Shown here: piece by piece, positions 27,461 to 35,971 of the stretch
Numbering within the stretch: position 1 is the stretch's first letter
Layout of the letters: each line of letters starts with the position of its first letter
DNA from: Arenicella xantha
GTDB lineage: Bacteria > Pseudomonadota > Gammaproteobacteria > Arenicellales > Arenicellaceae
NCBI RefSeq assembly: GCF_003315245.1
Contig: NZ_QNRT01000002.1
Span: 1-64,000 of the forward strand
Length of the DNA stretch: 64,000 nucleotides
Direction: 5' to 3'
The notes under the pieces: generated by a model
Seen by the model: the letters and a program-made list of their open reading frames with translations, nothing else
Told to the model about the DNA's origin: nothing
The model's database searches: none
Translations under genes and position numbers: made by a program

Positions 27461-28441
27461 CTATTTTGCAGGAATATCACTTGAGATTGGAATACTCACG
27501 AGTACTTGAAATGTTCCGATCTTCGCCAAACTTAAGCCAAGACCGTCGCGTAGCACGCATTGAGTTGACCCAATATGGTTAGTCGCTGTGGCCTGCATAA
27601 ATTGCGTGAGCGATATCTGTTGCGATCGCATTAATACTGGGCGTGTTCGATCCAGCGAGAAATCACTGGAAGGCAACCAATCGAACAAGCTTAGGTTTAA
27701 GGTTTGCTCAGGCAGAATTCCTTGGTGTTCAAAGGTAGCGTATAAGCCCCCAGAAACGTGAATAGAATGATCTTTAATCGAATCGGGTATTTGGCCATCT
27801 AATACTTCAACGGCCGCCATTTTGATGCCCTGCTCTAAACGCGTTAGGTCCATGATGTCGCGTGCCAAGTAAATTGCTTGGTTTGCCACGGTTAATTGCC
27901 CTTTTAAACCGCTAAGCAAATCACACAATTGGGTCATAGCATTCCATAAGGTGTGATCAAAGCGAGATGACATGTAACCTTGGGCGGTGCACATCAGCAG
28001 GTGCCGAGGTGGTAGCTGCTCGAGTGTTGGCGCTAATGCCGTCTTGCGACATCGCATGCGTTCATTCATCGGGGGGAATGAGTCCCCAAAATGCTCAGTT
28101 CTGAACTTGGCTGGTGATAGCCGGAACCGATCTTTGAATGCACGAGTAAAGTTCGCCTGACTCGAAAATCCGGCTAACGCGGCGATATCTAATAGTTTTT
28201 CATGGGTATTGGTTAGCCTGCTAGCAGCCAGAAAAAGTCGATTTCGTGACACATATTCAAAGAATGTTTCGCCCAAGTAGTCAGCAAACAGAGCCTGAAA
28301 GTGCGCAGGCGAGTAGCAGCTAAAATCGGCTGCCTGTTGTAATGAGATCGATCGATCCAATGATTCCAAAACGTAAGATACCGATGTGTCTAAACGCTGG
28401 CGATGACGCAGCTCAGTGGTGTAGTTCAGACGGCCTTCCAT
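27461..28441 (-). CDS. AraC-family regulator with C-terminal effector domain (Rob-like layout)
   Basis: 326 residues. The two AraC helix-turn-helices are at the N-terminus: SISLQQAADFSCYSPAHFQA and LLDIAALAGFSSQANFTRAF, followed by RFRLSPAKFR (to about residue 112). The C-terminal about 200 residues (from LLMCTAQGYMSSRFD) look like a GyrI-type ligand-binding domain with a strand ending YATFEHQGIL. This N-terminal HTH plus GyrI arrangement is that of Rob and related drug-responsive regulators. The gene is convergent with the dipeptidase. A dyad in front of its start may be its own operator. Confidence 0.88.
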   Translation of the reverse strand: MEGRLNYTTELRHRQRLDTSVSYVLESLDRSISLQQAADFSCYSPAHFQALFADYLGETFFEYVSRNRLFLAASRLTNTHEKLLDIAALAGFSSQANFTRAFKDRFRLSPAKFRTEHFGDSFPPMNERMRCRKTALAPTLEQLPPRHLLMCTAQGYMSSRFDHTLWNAMTQLCDLLSGLKGQLTVANQAIYLARDIMDLTRLEQGIKMAAVEVLDGQIPDSIKDHSIHVSGGLYATFEHQGILPEQTLNLSLFDWLPSSDFSLDRTRPVLMRSQQISLTQFMQATATNHIGSTQCVLRDGLGLSLAKIGTFQVLVSIPISSDIPAK

Positions 28442-28455
28442 ATTCCATTAGGTAC

Positions 28456-28477
28456 TGGTTGATATGTCGATCAACCA
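28456..28477. promoter_or_regulatory. 8-6-8 dyad upstream of the AraC regulator
   Basis: TGGTTGAT (28456-28463) and ATCAACCA (28470-28477) form a perfect inverted repeat 15 bp upstream of the AraC start codon (28441). It could be an autoregulatory site or a leader hairpin. The remaining part of 28478-28748 holds no gene that I can support. Confidence 0.4.
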
Positions 28478-28748
28478 AACGTCTCACAAGATCTGGGCGC
28501 ATGCAACCGCTACACTCACAATTGTCTATTTGGCGGCCCGTTTCGGCATTCGATCAGATCTCTAGTCTTGTCGAGTACTCAAGATATAGCGAAGAACGAA
28601 AAGTGTTGCATACCTCGTGCCAGCCACAATTATTCCTGCCCTTTTTAGGCTGCGTTTTTCAAATCACTCTGTCGTAGGAAAATATCGCAACCACGGGCGG
28701 ACAAGCCCTTGAAGATGGACAAGATGTTGCGGTCGAATTTACGCACGA

Positions 28749-28805
28749 ACTACAAAATGGCACTACAAAATGGCACTGCAAAATGACACTGCAAAATGAC
28801 ACTAC
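28749..28805. repeat. 13-bp tandem repeat, 4.4 copies
   Basis: ACTACAAAATGGC occurs at 28749-28761 and 28762-28774, and the variant ACTGCAAAATGAC at 28775-28787 and 28788-28800, followed by ACTAC. A 13-bp unit shifts frame with each copy, so it does not encode a peptide repeat. It abuts the decayed anchor-Q gene and probably arose by slippage. Confidence 0.8.
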
Positions 28806-28998
28806 GGAATACCAGCGTCACCGGAAACGCAGCGGTCCTCGGCAGCGTTCTATCGGCTATTAATAACAGCATTGTTGCCGCCTGTGTAGTGACTTCAGCG
28901 ACGGTTTCTGTGATGTGGGGGCTCTCGAAGTTTTTTAAGTCGAAACGTTCTTTATCATTCCTTTAGAGAATGGCAAGTTGGTCACTTTTGCGCTGTAA
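28796..28998 (+). pseudogene. Decayed 3' end of a choice-of-anchor Q protein
   Basis: From 28796 the frame reads TLRNTSVTGNAA, close to the beta-helix unit LTLNNTTVSGNTA of the intact gene at 10504-12021. It continues as SAINNSIVAAC (the usual 'SPAIN..' near the end of these proteins). After a frame change come FCDVGALEVF, then an in-frame TAA (28936-28938), then ETFFIIPLENGKLVTFAL and TAA (28996-28998). The last part matches the intact protein's tail FFVVPLKNGKSVIFGL. The piece is frameshifted and lacks the 5' part of such a gene, so it is a remnant of a paralogue. Confidence 0.72.
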
Positions 28999-29253
28999 GA
29001 AAGCCAGATAACTTCGATAAGCTTCATTCGCCATTAATTCTAAGTCGACTGGCTTTGTGTTTGGTGTTTTTTCGCTGCATTTACAAAAAAATTAATCCAA
29101 GTGAACCGAACCGACAGTCTCCGACACTAATACATAACTGCCGAACCTCGAACCAGGCTCGGACGTAAGTACTATTCAAAAGCACTCTCATCTAAACAAC
29201 CACTCACTGGCAAACTATACGATGTCAGTGGATAACCTGAGACAAATGAAAAC

Positions 29254-30012
29254 ATGGACAAGAATTCAAATAAACCGACCCATCATGCCGCGCAAAACTC
29301 ACTAGCGGATGCACAGCCAATCGCTACTGATCGACGTAAAGCGGTGCGCACTATTTTGGCCGGTAGCGGAATAACGGCGGCGGCAACAGTAGGTAATTGG
29401 TCGAAACCACTACTCGATGCAGTGATATTGCCGGCCCACGCACAAACTTCAGTCGTCTCCGTAGTGCTTGCTGGTAATGTTGGCTTAACGCCAGTTGTTA
29501 ATAACACTAGTCAAAAAACGAATGGTATTCTTGATTTTTTCGTTGGGACTGCCTATGCACAAGAGAGTGAGCCAAATTTGGGCGGCGCATGTCTGACAAT
29601 GAGCATCACCGGCAGCGTGTTTACAGTTGATTTAGAGTTTGTTGCGGAACCAAAGATCATCATCGAAGGCGCGGTGTCAGGCAATGCTTTTACTGGCAGC
29701 GGACAAGGTGTCACAATTTCGGGTACCGTCGACCTTAGCCCTAGCGCTGAAACCGCAGTAGGCAACATAAGTAATTCTAGCAGCTCATTTGATTTTTCAA
29801 TTAATTCAAATGCAGGTGCTTGCGAGGCGATCGCTCCGACTACGACTAGTGCTCCGACCACGACCAGTGCGCCGACTACGACCAGTGCCCCGACTACGAC
29901 CAGTGCTCCGACTACGACCAGTGCCCCGACTACGACCAGTGCCCCGACTACGACCAGTGCCCCGACTACGACTAGTGCCCCGACTACGACGCCATCACCG
30001 GCCAACAGCTAA
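29254..30012 (+). CDS. Tat-exported protein with C-terminal mucin-like (APTTTS)n domain
   Basis: 252 residues. A twin-arginine signal lies at 27-63 (DRRKAVRTILAGSG ... LPAHAQTS; the WSKP...LPAHAQ ending is a known pattern in such exported proteins). The middle (about 64-192) is Gly/Ser/Val-rich and beta-like, with a Cys pair (CLTMSITGS ... AGACEA). Residues 194-247 are nine consecutive hexapeptides APTTTS, the last ending in PSP. That sequence has the Pro-spaced Thr/Ser clusters of eukaryotic mucin tandem repeats. The stop is 13 bp before a two-domain glycosyltransferase gene, which makes this protein a likely glycosylation substrate. No homologous family recognised. Confidence 0.8.
   Translation: MDKNSNKPTHHAAQNSLADAQPIATDRRKAVRTILAGSGITAAATVGNWSKPLLDAVILPAHAQTSVVSVVLAGNVGLTPVVNNTSQKTNGILDFFVGTAYAQESEPNLGGACLTMSITGSVFTVDLEFVAEPKIIIEGAVSGNAFTGSGQGVTISGTVDLSPSAETAVGNISNSSSSFDFSINSNAGACEAIAPTTTSAPTTTSAPTTTSAPTTTSAPTTTSAPTTTSAPTTTSAPTTTSAPTTTPSPANS
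29833..29994 (+). repeat. 18-bp tandem repeat, nine copies, coding for APTTTS
   Basis: Nine adjacent 18-bp units of the form GC(N)CCGACTACGACCAGT, differing mainly at synonymous positions, at 29833, 29851, 29869 and onward to 29994. The last unit ends differently (ACGCCA). The unit is a multiple of three, so slippage would change the number of Thr-rich hexapeptides without breaking the frame. Long frames on the other strand and in the +2 frame across this block are by-products of the repeat. Confidence 0.95.
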
Positions 30013-30025
30013 CTATTCTGAGTCG

Positions 30026-32446
30026 ATGCCTGAATCAATATCTAAAGCAATTTGTCTTGCCATATTCATCAAGCCAAATACGCAAATATCTGAAGCCTCG
30101 TTGCTCACTGCTAAGCCATTTATTGACCGTTGGATCATTAGCGGTGAAAGCTTGGAAGCGCAACAAGAGGGTCTTATCCGTAACGCGCTCGCGGGGGTCG
30201 AAGGTCATTTCGTAGGCAATGCTAAAAATGACTACGGCCAAGCAAAATGCGCATTACTGCGTGAAGCACAACTATCTGCCGATTGGGTTTTAATGCTCGA
30301 TGCAAACGAAGAACTTTGTGTTTTTACGCCGAGGCTGCAAATTCCTGAAGCTGCTGACATTGGCTTGCTCGATATAAAAAGAGGTAAATCGGTCACCTCC
30401 GAGGCAAGATTATTTAGCGCCAACGCTAAGGTAACATTTAGCTATCCGGTGGCAGAGTATCCGAGCGCAAATGGCGACAACTCGGTTCAGGTATCAGGCT
30501 GCGCAGTACGCAGTCATACGCCATCACAAAGCTTGCTTGAAGATCGTGTAGTTAACCGGTTTCTGCTCGATTCGGTACTCGGAAAATACCCGCGAAGTGC
30601 TGAGCTATCGTTGTTATTAGGCAAGGTTGAACTTGCGAATGGTCAGCTTAAACCAGCGTTGCTGCACTTTGAGGCGATTCGAGACTTAATGGCATCGGAC
30701 ACAATTTCATGGACGGCTCACTATTTAGCTGGCGTGATTTGTTCCGCTCAACGAAACCTAGTTCGCGCAATCTATCACTGGCAAGCGGCATTTGATCTTA
30801 TGCCCGATCGAGCAGAACCACTGATGCGGCTCGCTGAATTACACTATACCGAAGAAGACTATGGCTCCGCCGCTCGGCTCACGGCCGAGATAGCCGACAT
30901 GGATCGACCCGTCTCGGTGGATTACTACGAACCTGATATTTATAGGTATACAGCGGAGGTTTTAAAAGCACACGCTTGGCATAAGTTAGGTCGAAGTGAA
31001 GAGGCTATTGCATGTCTGAATGACCTGATAGCGCCGCAGTTGAATCTCAGCGTCAAGACTGACGTGCGCGTGGCATTAGGTGATATTGAGCACGAAGTAG
31101 CCTTAGCAAGCGCCGAAAAAGAGACGTCGGCTCAAGTAGGCCAAACGAGCAACTGTCAAACCCTGACGACACAAGCATCATCCCCCTACCCGTCACCTCA
31201 GCCAAAGCTTACGATTGGTATGGCTACCCACGACGACTACGATGGCGTTTACTTTAGTGTAATGAGCTTGGTGCTGTATCACCGCGACCACTTGAACGAC
31301 GTTGAGATTCTCATCATCGACAACAACCCAGATTCTAAACATGGTGAAGCGGTTCGCGGCTTGGCTCAGCGAGTTAAACAGATTCGGTATGTTGCTGCGC
31401 AAGAGTATCGTGGAACGGCCATTCGTGAACGAGTGTTTCAGGAAGCAAAAGGCAAATACGTTCTCTGTATGGATTGTCATGTATTTCTGCACACGGGCTC
31501 ATTGGGCCGTTTGATCGACTACTTTGATGCGAATCCAAATTCTCCTGATATTCTACACGGCCCAATTTATTACGACGATCACAATAACTTCAGTACGCAC
31601 ATGACCGCAGATTGGTATGACGGTTTTTACGGGCGTTGGGGTAGTAATCCGCAAGGTGGCAATTCTGACAACCCGCCCTTTGAAATACCAATGCAAGGGC
31701 TTGGACTGTTTGCTTGTGTCAAGTCTCAGTGGCCAGGCTTTAATCTAAAGTTTCGCGGCTTTGGCGGCGAAGAAGGCTATATTCATGAAAAATTCCGTCA
31801 ACGCGGTGGCAGAGCTCTGTGCTTACCATTCTTACGTTGGACACATAGATTTGACCGCCCTAATTCACCAACTTATACCAACTCATGGGAAGATCGTATT
31901 CGAAACTACCTTATTGGATGGGATGAGCTAGGCTTGGATACCAGCCAAATTTTACAACACTTTTCGCAGACGCTCGGAGAGGTTAATACCAGCGCGAATT
32001 ACGCGCGCTTTCTAACCGAGAAACAGAGCCCACTTTGGGGCTACGACACCGTTTACCTGTATTCCGCTATCCCTTTTGGCTCAGAGGTTCTAACTGGTTT
32101 AGGTGTTCAGAGGATCATTCAAACAGCATCGTCTAAAGATATGCTGACAAGCTTATTGCGTCAGTCAGTAAAGCACGGCCTCCCCAATGTATTGGTACTG
32201 ATAGCGAAAACTGATAGCAAGTTGGAGTTTGAAACAGCGATTTATAATTCACTTCCCAACTTCGAAAGCTTTCAAACAGGTGGCGACGATATTCAAATTA
32301 TTGAGTCGCCTAAGTTCCAAGCAAATTTGATCACATCTGCAGGATTTTTAACGGCTGCTGATTGCATAACGGAAGAATGTTTGTTGAGTGCTGACAAGTT
32401 ACATAAAATGTCGACGAGTTTTCGTGAATTGATGGTGGATGTATGA
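30026..32446 (+). CDS. Bimodular TPR-linked glycosyltransferase, C-terminal module GT2/GT27-like
   Basis: 806 residues from the ATG at 30026; the longer open frame runs back into the APTTTS repeat and is not coding. Residues 5-165 look like a GT-A domain of the SunS/TPR-transferase sort, with DANEEL (92-97) as the metal-site motif. About 190-360 are TPR-like helices. Residues 393-640 are a second GT-A domain: TIGMATHDDYD, IIDNNPDS (nucleotide site), CMDCHV (D483-C-H485, a DxH metal motif), GFGGEEGYIHEKFRQRGG (578-595) and RWTHRFDRP. DxH plus a GGEE..-type helix plus a following His is the arrangement in polypeptide GalNAc-transferases. It overlaps the next gene by ATGA and lies 13 bp after a mucin-like protein gene. 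Confidence 0.85.
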   Translation: MPESISKAICLAIFIKPNTQISEASLLTAKPFIDRWIISGESLEAQQEGLIRNALAGVEGHFVGNAKNDYGQAKCALLREAQLSADWVLMLDANEELCVFTPRLQIPEAADIGLLDIKRGKSVTSEARLFSANAKVTFSYPVAEYPSANGDNSVQVSGCAVRSHTPSQSLLEDRVVNRFLLDSVLGKYPRSAELSLLLGKVELANGQLKPALLHFEAIRDLMASDTISWTAHYLAGVICSAQRNLVRAIYHWQAAFDLMPDRAEPLMRLAELHYTEEDYGSAARLTAEIADMDRPVSVDYYEPDIYRYTAEVLKAHAWHKLGRSEEAIACLNDLIAPQLNLSVKTDVRVALGDIEHEVALASAEKETSAQVGQTSNCQTLTTQASSPYPSPQPKLTIGMATHDDYDGVYFSVMSLVLYHRDHLNDVEILIIDNNPDSKHGEAVRGLAQRVKQIRYVAAQEYRGTAIRERVFQEAKGKYVLCMDCHVFLHTGSLGRLIDYFDANPNSPDILHGPIYYDDHNNFSTHMTADWYDGFYGRWGSNPQGGNSDNPPFEIPMQGLGLFACVKSQWPGFNLKFRGFGGEEGYIHEKFRQRGGRALCLPFLRWTHRFDRPNSPTYTNSWEDRIRNYLIGWDELGLDTSQILQHFSQTLGEVNTSANYARFLTEKQSPLWGYDTVYLYSAIPFGSEVLTGLGVQRIIQTASSKDMLTSLLRQSVKHGLPNVLVLIAKTDSKLEFETAIYNSLPNFESFQTGGDDIQIIESPKFQANLITSAGFLTAADCITEECLLSADKLHKMSTSFRELMVDV

Positions 32447-33159
32447 TTACCTACGTATGTTCATATTGGTTGTCGCCAGCAGCTGGAGAAGCGAGAGAAG
32501 CCGAATTGAAACGCTATTTCGACTTACATTGCTATTTAAAACAGCGCATGGGGAGTCAGCAAATAATTTTAACTAATTTGGATTATCCCGGCGCCATAGA
32601 GTTAAAGGTTCCGCCAAATTTCACCGAGAAATATGCTTTTTTTGCACGATACTTTGGCCTCAAACAACTAATTGAAAGTGGTGTTCAATTACCTATTTGC
32701 TTACACGATCATGACTTTTTTAATGCGAAAGACTTACCCTATGACGAAAACGCAATCCTAGTGGGTTCAATGGTGGATGGATACTTTTCGGAGCAAGCGG
32801 TTGTTTATCCAGAAATAGCTAAGCAGGCGATTATGGCGTTTACTGACAAGTTGTGGAGCTTAGACTTCACTGCCGGATTACAATATGGCTATGGAACGGA
32901 AGTGCGTCATGAAGGGCTGTATTCGACCGAGCAAACGATGAGTGACTTGGCCCTACAACCCTTTAAGTCAATACCGATGCGCCAAGGGTTTAACGTTAAA
33001 GACCAAGTAAGTTTCGATATTGTGTCGCACCACTCACTTGATGCGGCATCTATTGCGAGCACAGAGATCCCATCTGGGTCGCACGGGATTCATGGGCATT
33101 TGAACAAAGGTCAAGCCACCGAGGTAATGCTCGATTGGCTTGCGGAAAATTTGAGCTAG
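32443..33159 (+). CDS. Putative glycosyltransferase-like protein with DxD motif
   Basis: 238 residues, no named family recognised. The segment VQLPICLHDHDFF (D89-H-D91) follows a strand and looks like the DxD metal site of a GT-A fold; it is preceded by FARYFGLKQLIESG, as in capsular and other small sugar transferases. A late HHSLDAAS and HGIHGHL region is His-rich. No signal or membrane segment. It overlaps the upstream glycosyltransferase gene by 4 bp, which indicates that the two products work together, for instance by extending the same glycan. Confidence 0.65.
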   Translation: MITYVCSYWLSPAAGEAREAELKRYFDLHCYLKQRMGSQQIILTNLDYPGAIELKVPPNFTEKYAFFARYFGLKQLIESGVQLPICLHDHDFFNAKDLPYDENAILVGSMVDGYFSEQAVVYPEIAKQAIMAFTDKLWSLDFTAGLQYGYGTEVRHEGLYSTEQTMSDLALQPFKSIPMRQGFNVKDQVSFDIVSHHSLDAASIASTEIPSGSHGIHGHLNKGQATEVMLDWLAENLS

Positions 33160-33384
33160 AGCCGGACCGGTTAAAGTGATGCCTGACCATAGCCCACCCT
33201 ATTCCCATTGCGCTGTGTGATATGTTCTTCCGATGTTGCGCTGCGCTTTCAAATGATTGCTAGGTCCAAGAATTCGGATCCCTATTGAACCATTTGCTCC
33301 GATCGAGGCACTAACTGATAACAAGCTGTTAGAAGTGGCAGGCTAGGCCTACAATAATACAATTTTTATAAGCACAGGATTCTC

Positions 33385-33975
33385 GTGGCTGACAGAGTAA
33401 ATGATAGTGATGCAGCTCAACATAACAACTACCGCTCAATTGAAGACGATAAACTTTTGAATTTAATTGGAGACAAAAAAGACCGTATGGCGTTGACTGA
33501 GCTCTATGAGCGCTACCAGCGGCCGGTCAGGAATTTTTTGTTGCGCGGCATGCGCGAAGTCAAATTAATCGACGAAGTCTATAACGACGTAATGCTTACT
33601 ATTTGGCACAAGGCAAATAGTTTTCGAGGCGAGTCAAAGGTGTCGACTTGGATATTTTCCATTGCGTATCGGCAGCGTATGGCTCACTCACGAAAAGAAA
33701 GCAAGCACGCGCAGCTGAGCGCAGTCGAACAACAGCTTGAGTTCGAGACTGATTCCCATGTATCGCAAGCTGAAACACTGCAAGCGGCAATGGCGGAGTT
33801 ATCGGAACATCACAGGGCCGTTATTGAATTAATGTATTTTCATGGGTACAGCACAAGTGAAATTGGGGTCATCTTAGCTTGCCCTCAAAACACCGTTAAA
33901 ACGCGGTTATTTCATGCGCGAAAAAAACTTAAAGCAACCTTAGAGGTCGGCTATTCAATGCTGGGGGCTCATTGA
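33385..33975 (+). CDS. ECF-type RNA polymerase sigma factor
   Basis: 196 residues with a GTG start; AGGA is 6 nt upstream. Region 2 spans about 28-100 (ALTELYERYQRPVRNFLLR, DEVYNDVMLTIWHKANSFRG, KVSTWIFSIAYRQRM). Region 4 spans about 135-185 (ELSEHHRAVIELMYFHGYST, SEIGVILACPQNTVKTRLFH, ARKKLK). It directs RNA polymerase to a specific promoter set. The stop shares a base with the ATG of the next gene (TGATG), a membrane protein that is probably its anti-sigma factor. Length is normal for the family. Confidence 0.93.
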   Translation: MADRVNDSDAAQHNNYRSIEDDKLLNLIGDKKDRMALTELYERYQRPVRNFLLRGMREVKLIDEVYNDVMLTIWHKANSFRGESKVSTWIFSIAYRQRMAHSRKESKHAQLSAVEQQLEFETDSHVSQAETLQAAMAELSEHHRAVIELMYFHGYSTSEIGVILACPQNTVKTRLFHARKKLKATLEVGYSMLGAH

Positions 33976-34661
33976 TGAAAAATATTAAAGCGAGTGAACA
34001 TAGTGATATTTTTAGCGAATCTATGATTGTCGACTATGTCGGAGGTCACATTGAAGACGATACAGTACGTGCCGACTTTGAAAAAAAGTTAGCAAATAAC
34101 GCAAGGCTTAAGCGAGCTGTCGATGAAGAACGTCAATTGCGAGATGCCCTGCACTCACTTGAGCACGCCAGCGCTGAGCACGAAGTTACTAGTAGCGAAG
34201 ATGGGCTTGAGAAGCTGTTCGCGAAACTAGATGAGGTAGAAGACGACGCTGCTATTCAGCAACACCAAGACTCTAAAACTGGTTTCAGGGTTGTTAGTCG
34301 GAACTGGTTCGCTGGCGCTGGCATCGCCGCTAGCTTAGCGTTTGTCGCCATGCTGTTGGTTGGGACCGAGGTGACTACGACTACTTCTGATTTCACGCTA
34401 CTAAGTGATCCACAAAGTGCGACTCAGGCGGATTTTAATGACTTGGTTAAAGCTCGCCGAGTTGCTCAAGTGTGGCTTGTGAATGAATTGCCGGCGGCTG
34501 AATTGACTCGTCTTTTTGGTCAATATCAGCTTACCTTGATTAGCCGTGCCGGCGCGGCCTGGATCGTTGCATCGTCGACTCCGCTGTCTGACCAACAGTT
34601 AACACAACTTGAAGCCGTAGCGAGTTTCAAACAGGTCAGTCTGATCTCGTACAATAACTAA
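33975..34661 (+). CDS. Probable membrane-bound anti-sigma factor
   Basis: 228 residues from the ATG at 33975. The N-terminal about 110 residues are acidic and helical, beginning with MIVDYVGGHIEDD, typical of an anti-sigma-like cytoplasmic domain, but without the zinc HxxxCxxC motif. A single transmembrane helix lies at about 113-131 (WFAGAGIAASLAFVAMLLVG). The outer part (about 135-228) is a small alpha/beta domain (VAQVWLVNELPAAELTRLF, GAAWIVASSTPLSDQQLTQL). Coupling to the sigma gene and the single-span layout support the role. The outer domain could be the sensor or a protease target, and a protease gene follows. Confidence 0.78.
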   Translation: MKNIKASEHSDIFSESMIVDYVGGHIEDDTVRADFEKKLANNARLKRAVDEERQLRDALHSLEHASAEHEVTSSEDGLEKLFAKLDEVEDDAAIQQHQDSKTGFRVVSRNWFAGAGIAASLAFVAMLLVGTEVTTTTSDFTLLSDPQSATQADFNDLVKARRVAQVWLVNELPAAELTRLFGQYQLTLISRAGAAWIVASSTPLSDQQLTQLEAVASFKQVSLISYNN

Positions 34662-34702
34662 ACAAGTGTGAGTAATTACACGCAAAGCAACGGTATTGAT
34701 AA

Positions 34703-35956
34703 GTGAATATATATAGCAAAGTTTTATTAGCTATTGTGGTTGGTATATCGTCGGTTTCAATTAATGCTCAACCGCAGACTTCTGAGTGGGTTGTGGTGCT
34801 CAATGACCCTCGCCCTGAACGCCTTAAAGGTTGGCAACGTGATCAATACTCGGGAGATGGTCATTATCGCAATGCTTTAGAACTCAAGCGCGCTAGCCGA
34901 CGCGTAGCCGATAAACATGATCTGGCCATTCGTGCAGAGTGGTTTATAGAAAGTCTTGGGGTTTACTGTTTGGTCGCGGCGATTAATGGCGATCAAGCGC
35001 TAACCTTGGATCGTTTAAGATCGGACGCTAATGTGAAGTCAGTGCAAGCATCAAACAGCTTCGAGCTGTTACGAGCCGAAATATTACCCGTTGTTGAACT
35101 CGCTAGCATCGATGCGAAGTTGTCTTCTAACCTAACAAAGCTACTCGCTCCGCCAGAGTTGCAACTGCCCCCATCTATTGATGGGCGTAGAGTTGCCATC
35201 GCATTGGTGGACTCAGCGGTGGACGATACCCATCCTGAAATTAGCAAGCAGGTCATTAAAAACCTTGATTTTGTTGATGATGAGAACTATCCAGCCACTA
35301 CTGATGTACACGGAACCGCAGTAGCTGGAGTAATTGTCGCTGATCAAACCAGTGATATTGGCGTTACTGGCGTAGCGCCTGGCGCAAGCCTCTCGGCGTA
35401 TCGAGGTTGTTGGGAGCGCGCAGAGAGTCATACTGGGGCACGTGATGCTACAAATTGCAACACCCTAACTCTCGCGCGCGCTTTGGACGCGGTAGCGATG
35501 AGCAACGAGGCAGACATTCTAAATTTGAGTCTGTCTGGCCCCAAAGATGAATTACTAGATCAGCTTGTGAAACAGATTGTGTCACAGGGCACGATAGTGG
35601 TCATTGCTTTTGACCCGACCCGATTAGCCACCGATCGCTTTCCGTCAGTCTCAACTGGCGTAGTGACGGTTCGCGCTGATTCCCTCAATCAGGACCAGAC
35701 AGAGATTTTTTCTGCGCCCGGTGAAAAAATAGTGGCTGCACCTCGAAAACGTGCCAACTTTATGCAGGGCCACTCGGTTGCAGCGGCTTATACCAGCGGT
35801 ATATTGGCGCTATGTATACAAGTTGAAGAACAGTTAAATAAGAAGATTTGCACACCTGAGCTCTTTGCGCAACTCAGTCGTAATAACACCAACAACCTAC
35901 ATCAACTCGCCAACGAGTTAGCTAAGAAATTAGATTCTGCAACCCCAGATTATTAG
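34703..35956 (+). CDS. Subtilisin-like (S8) protease with Asp at the oxyanion-hole position
   Basis: 417 residues, GTG start, signal peptide to about residue 22 (VGISSVSINA). Residues about 28-120 resemble an I9-type propeptide. The catalytic domain has D170 (IALVDSAVDDTHP), H203 (DVHGTAVAGVI) and S358 (QGHSVAAAYTSGIL). The usual oxyanion Asn in 'AAGN' is replaced: GTIVVIAFDP puts Asp304 there. The Thr normally before the catalytic Ser is His. Proprotein convertase 2 also has Asp at this site and stays active, so the change does not prove loss of activity. It follows the sigma/anti-sigma pair by 41 bp, which suggests it acts on the anti-sigma factor or on an exported target of the regulon. 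Confidence 0.88.
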   Translation: MNIYSKVLLAIVVGISSVSINAQPQTSEWVVVLNDPRPERLKGWQRDQYSGDGHYRNALELKRASRRVADKHDLAIRAEWFIESLGVYCLVAAINGDQALTLDRLRSDANVKSVQASNSFELLRAEILPVVELASIDAKLSSNLTKLLAPPELQLPPSIDGRRVAIALVDSAVDDTHPEISKQVIKNLDFVDDENYPATTDVHGTAVAGVIVADQTSDIGVTGVAPGASLSAYRGCWERAESHTGARDATNCNTLTLARALDAVAMSNEADILNLSLSGPKDELLDQLVKQIVSQGTIVVIAFDPTRLATDRFPSVSTGVVTVRADSLNQDQTEIFSAPGEKIVAAPRKRANFMQGHSVAAAYTSGILALCIQVEEQLNKKICTPELFAQLSRNNTNNLHQLANELAKKLDSATPDY

Positions 35957-35971
35957 CTCTTAAATATCAGC

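Noticed and set aside
28342-28677. Plus-strand frame across the AraC gene start
   Set aside because: It overlaps the clear minus-strand regulator and has no recognisable domain.
28749-28805. Tandem repeat as coding repeat
   Set aside because: The 13-bp unit changes frame in every copy and stop codons occur.
29553-30005. Minus-strand frame encoding repeated ALVVVG
   Set aside because: It is the reverse reading of the same 18-bp repeat with no ribosome site or homologue.
29789-30025. Open frame extending the glycosyltransferase upstream with an Arg/Pro-rich (RLRPVP) repeat
   Set aside because: It is the +2 reading of the APTTTS tandem repeat. The ATG at 30026 after the upstream stop is the sensible start.
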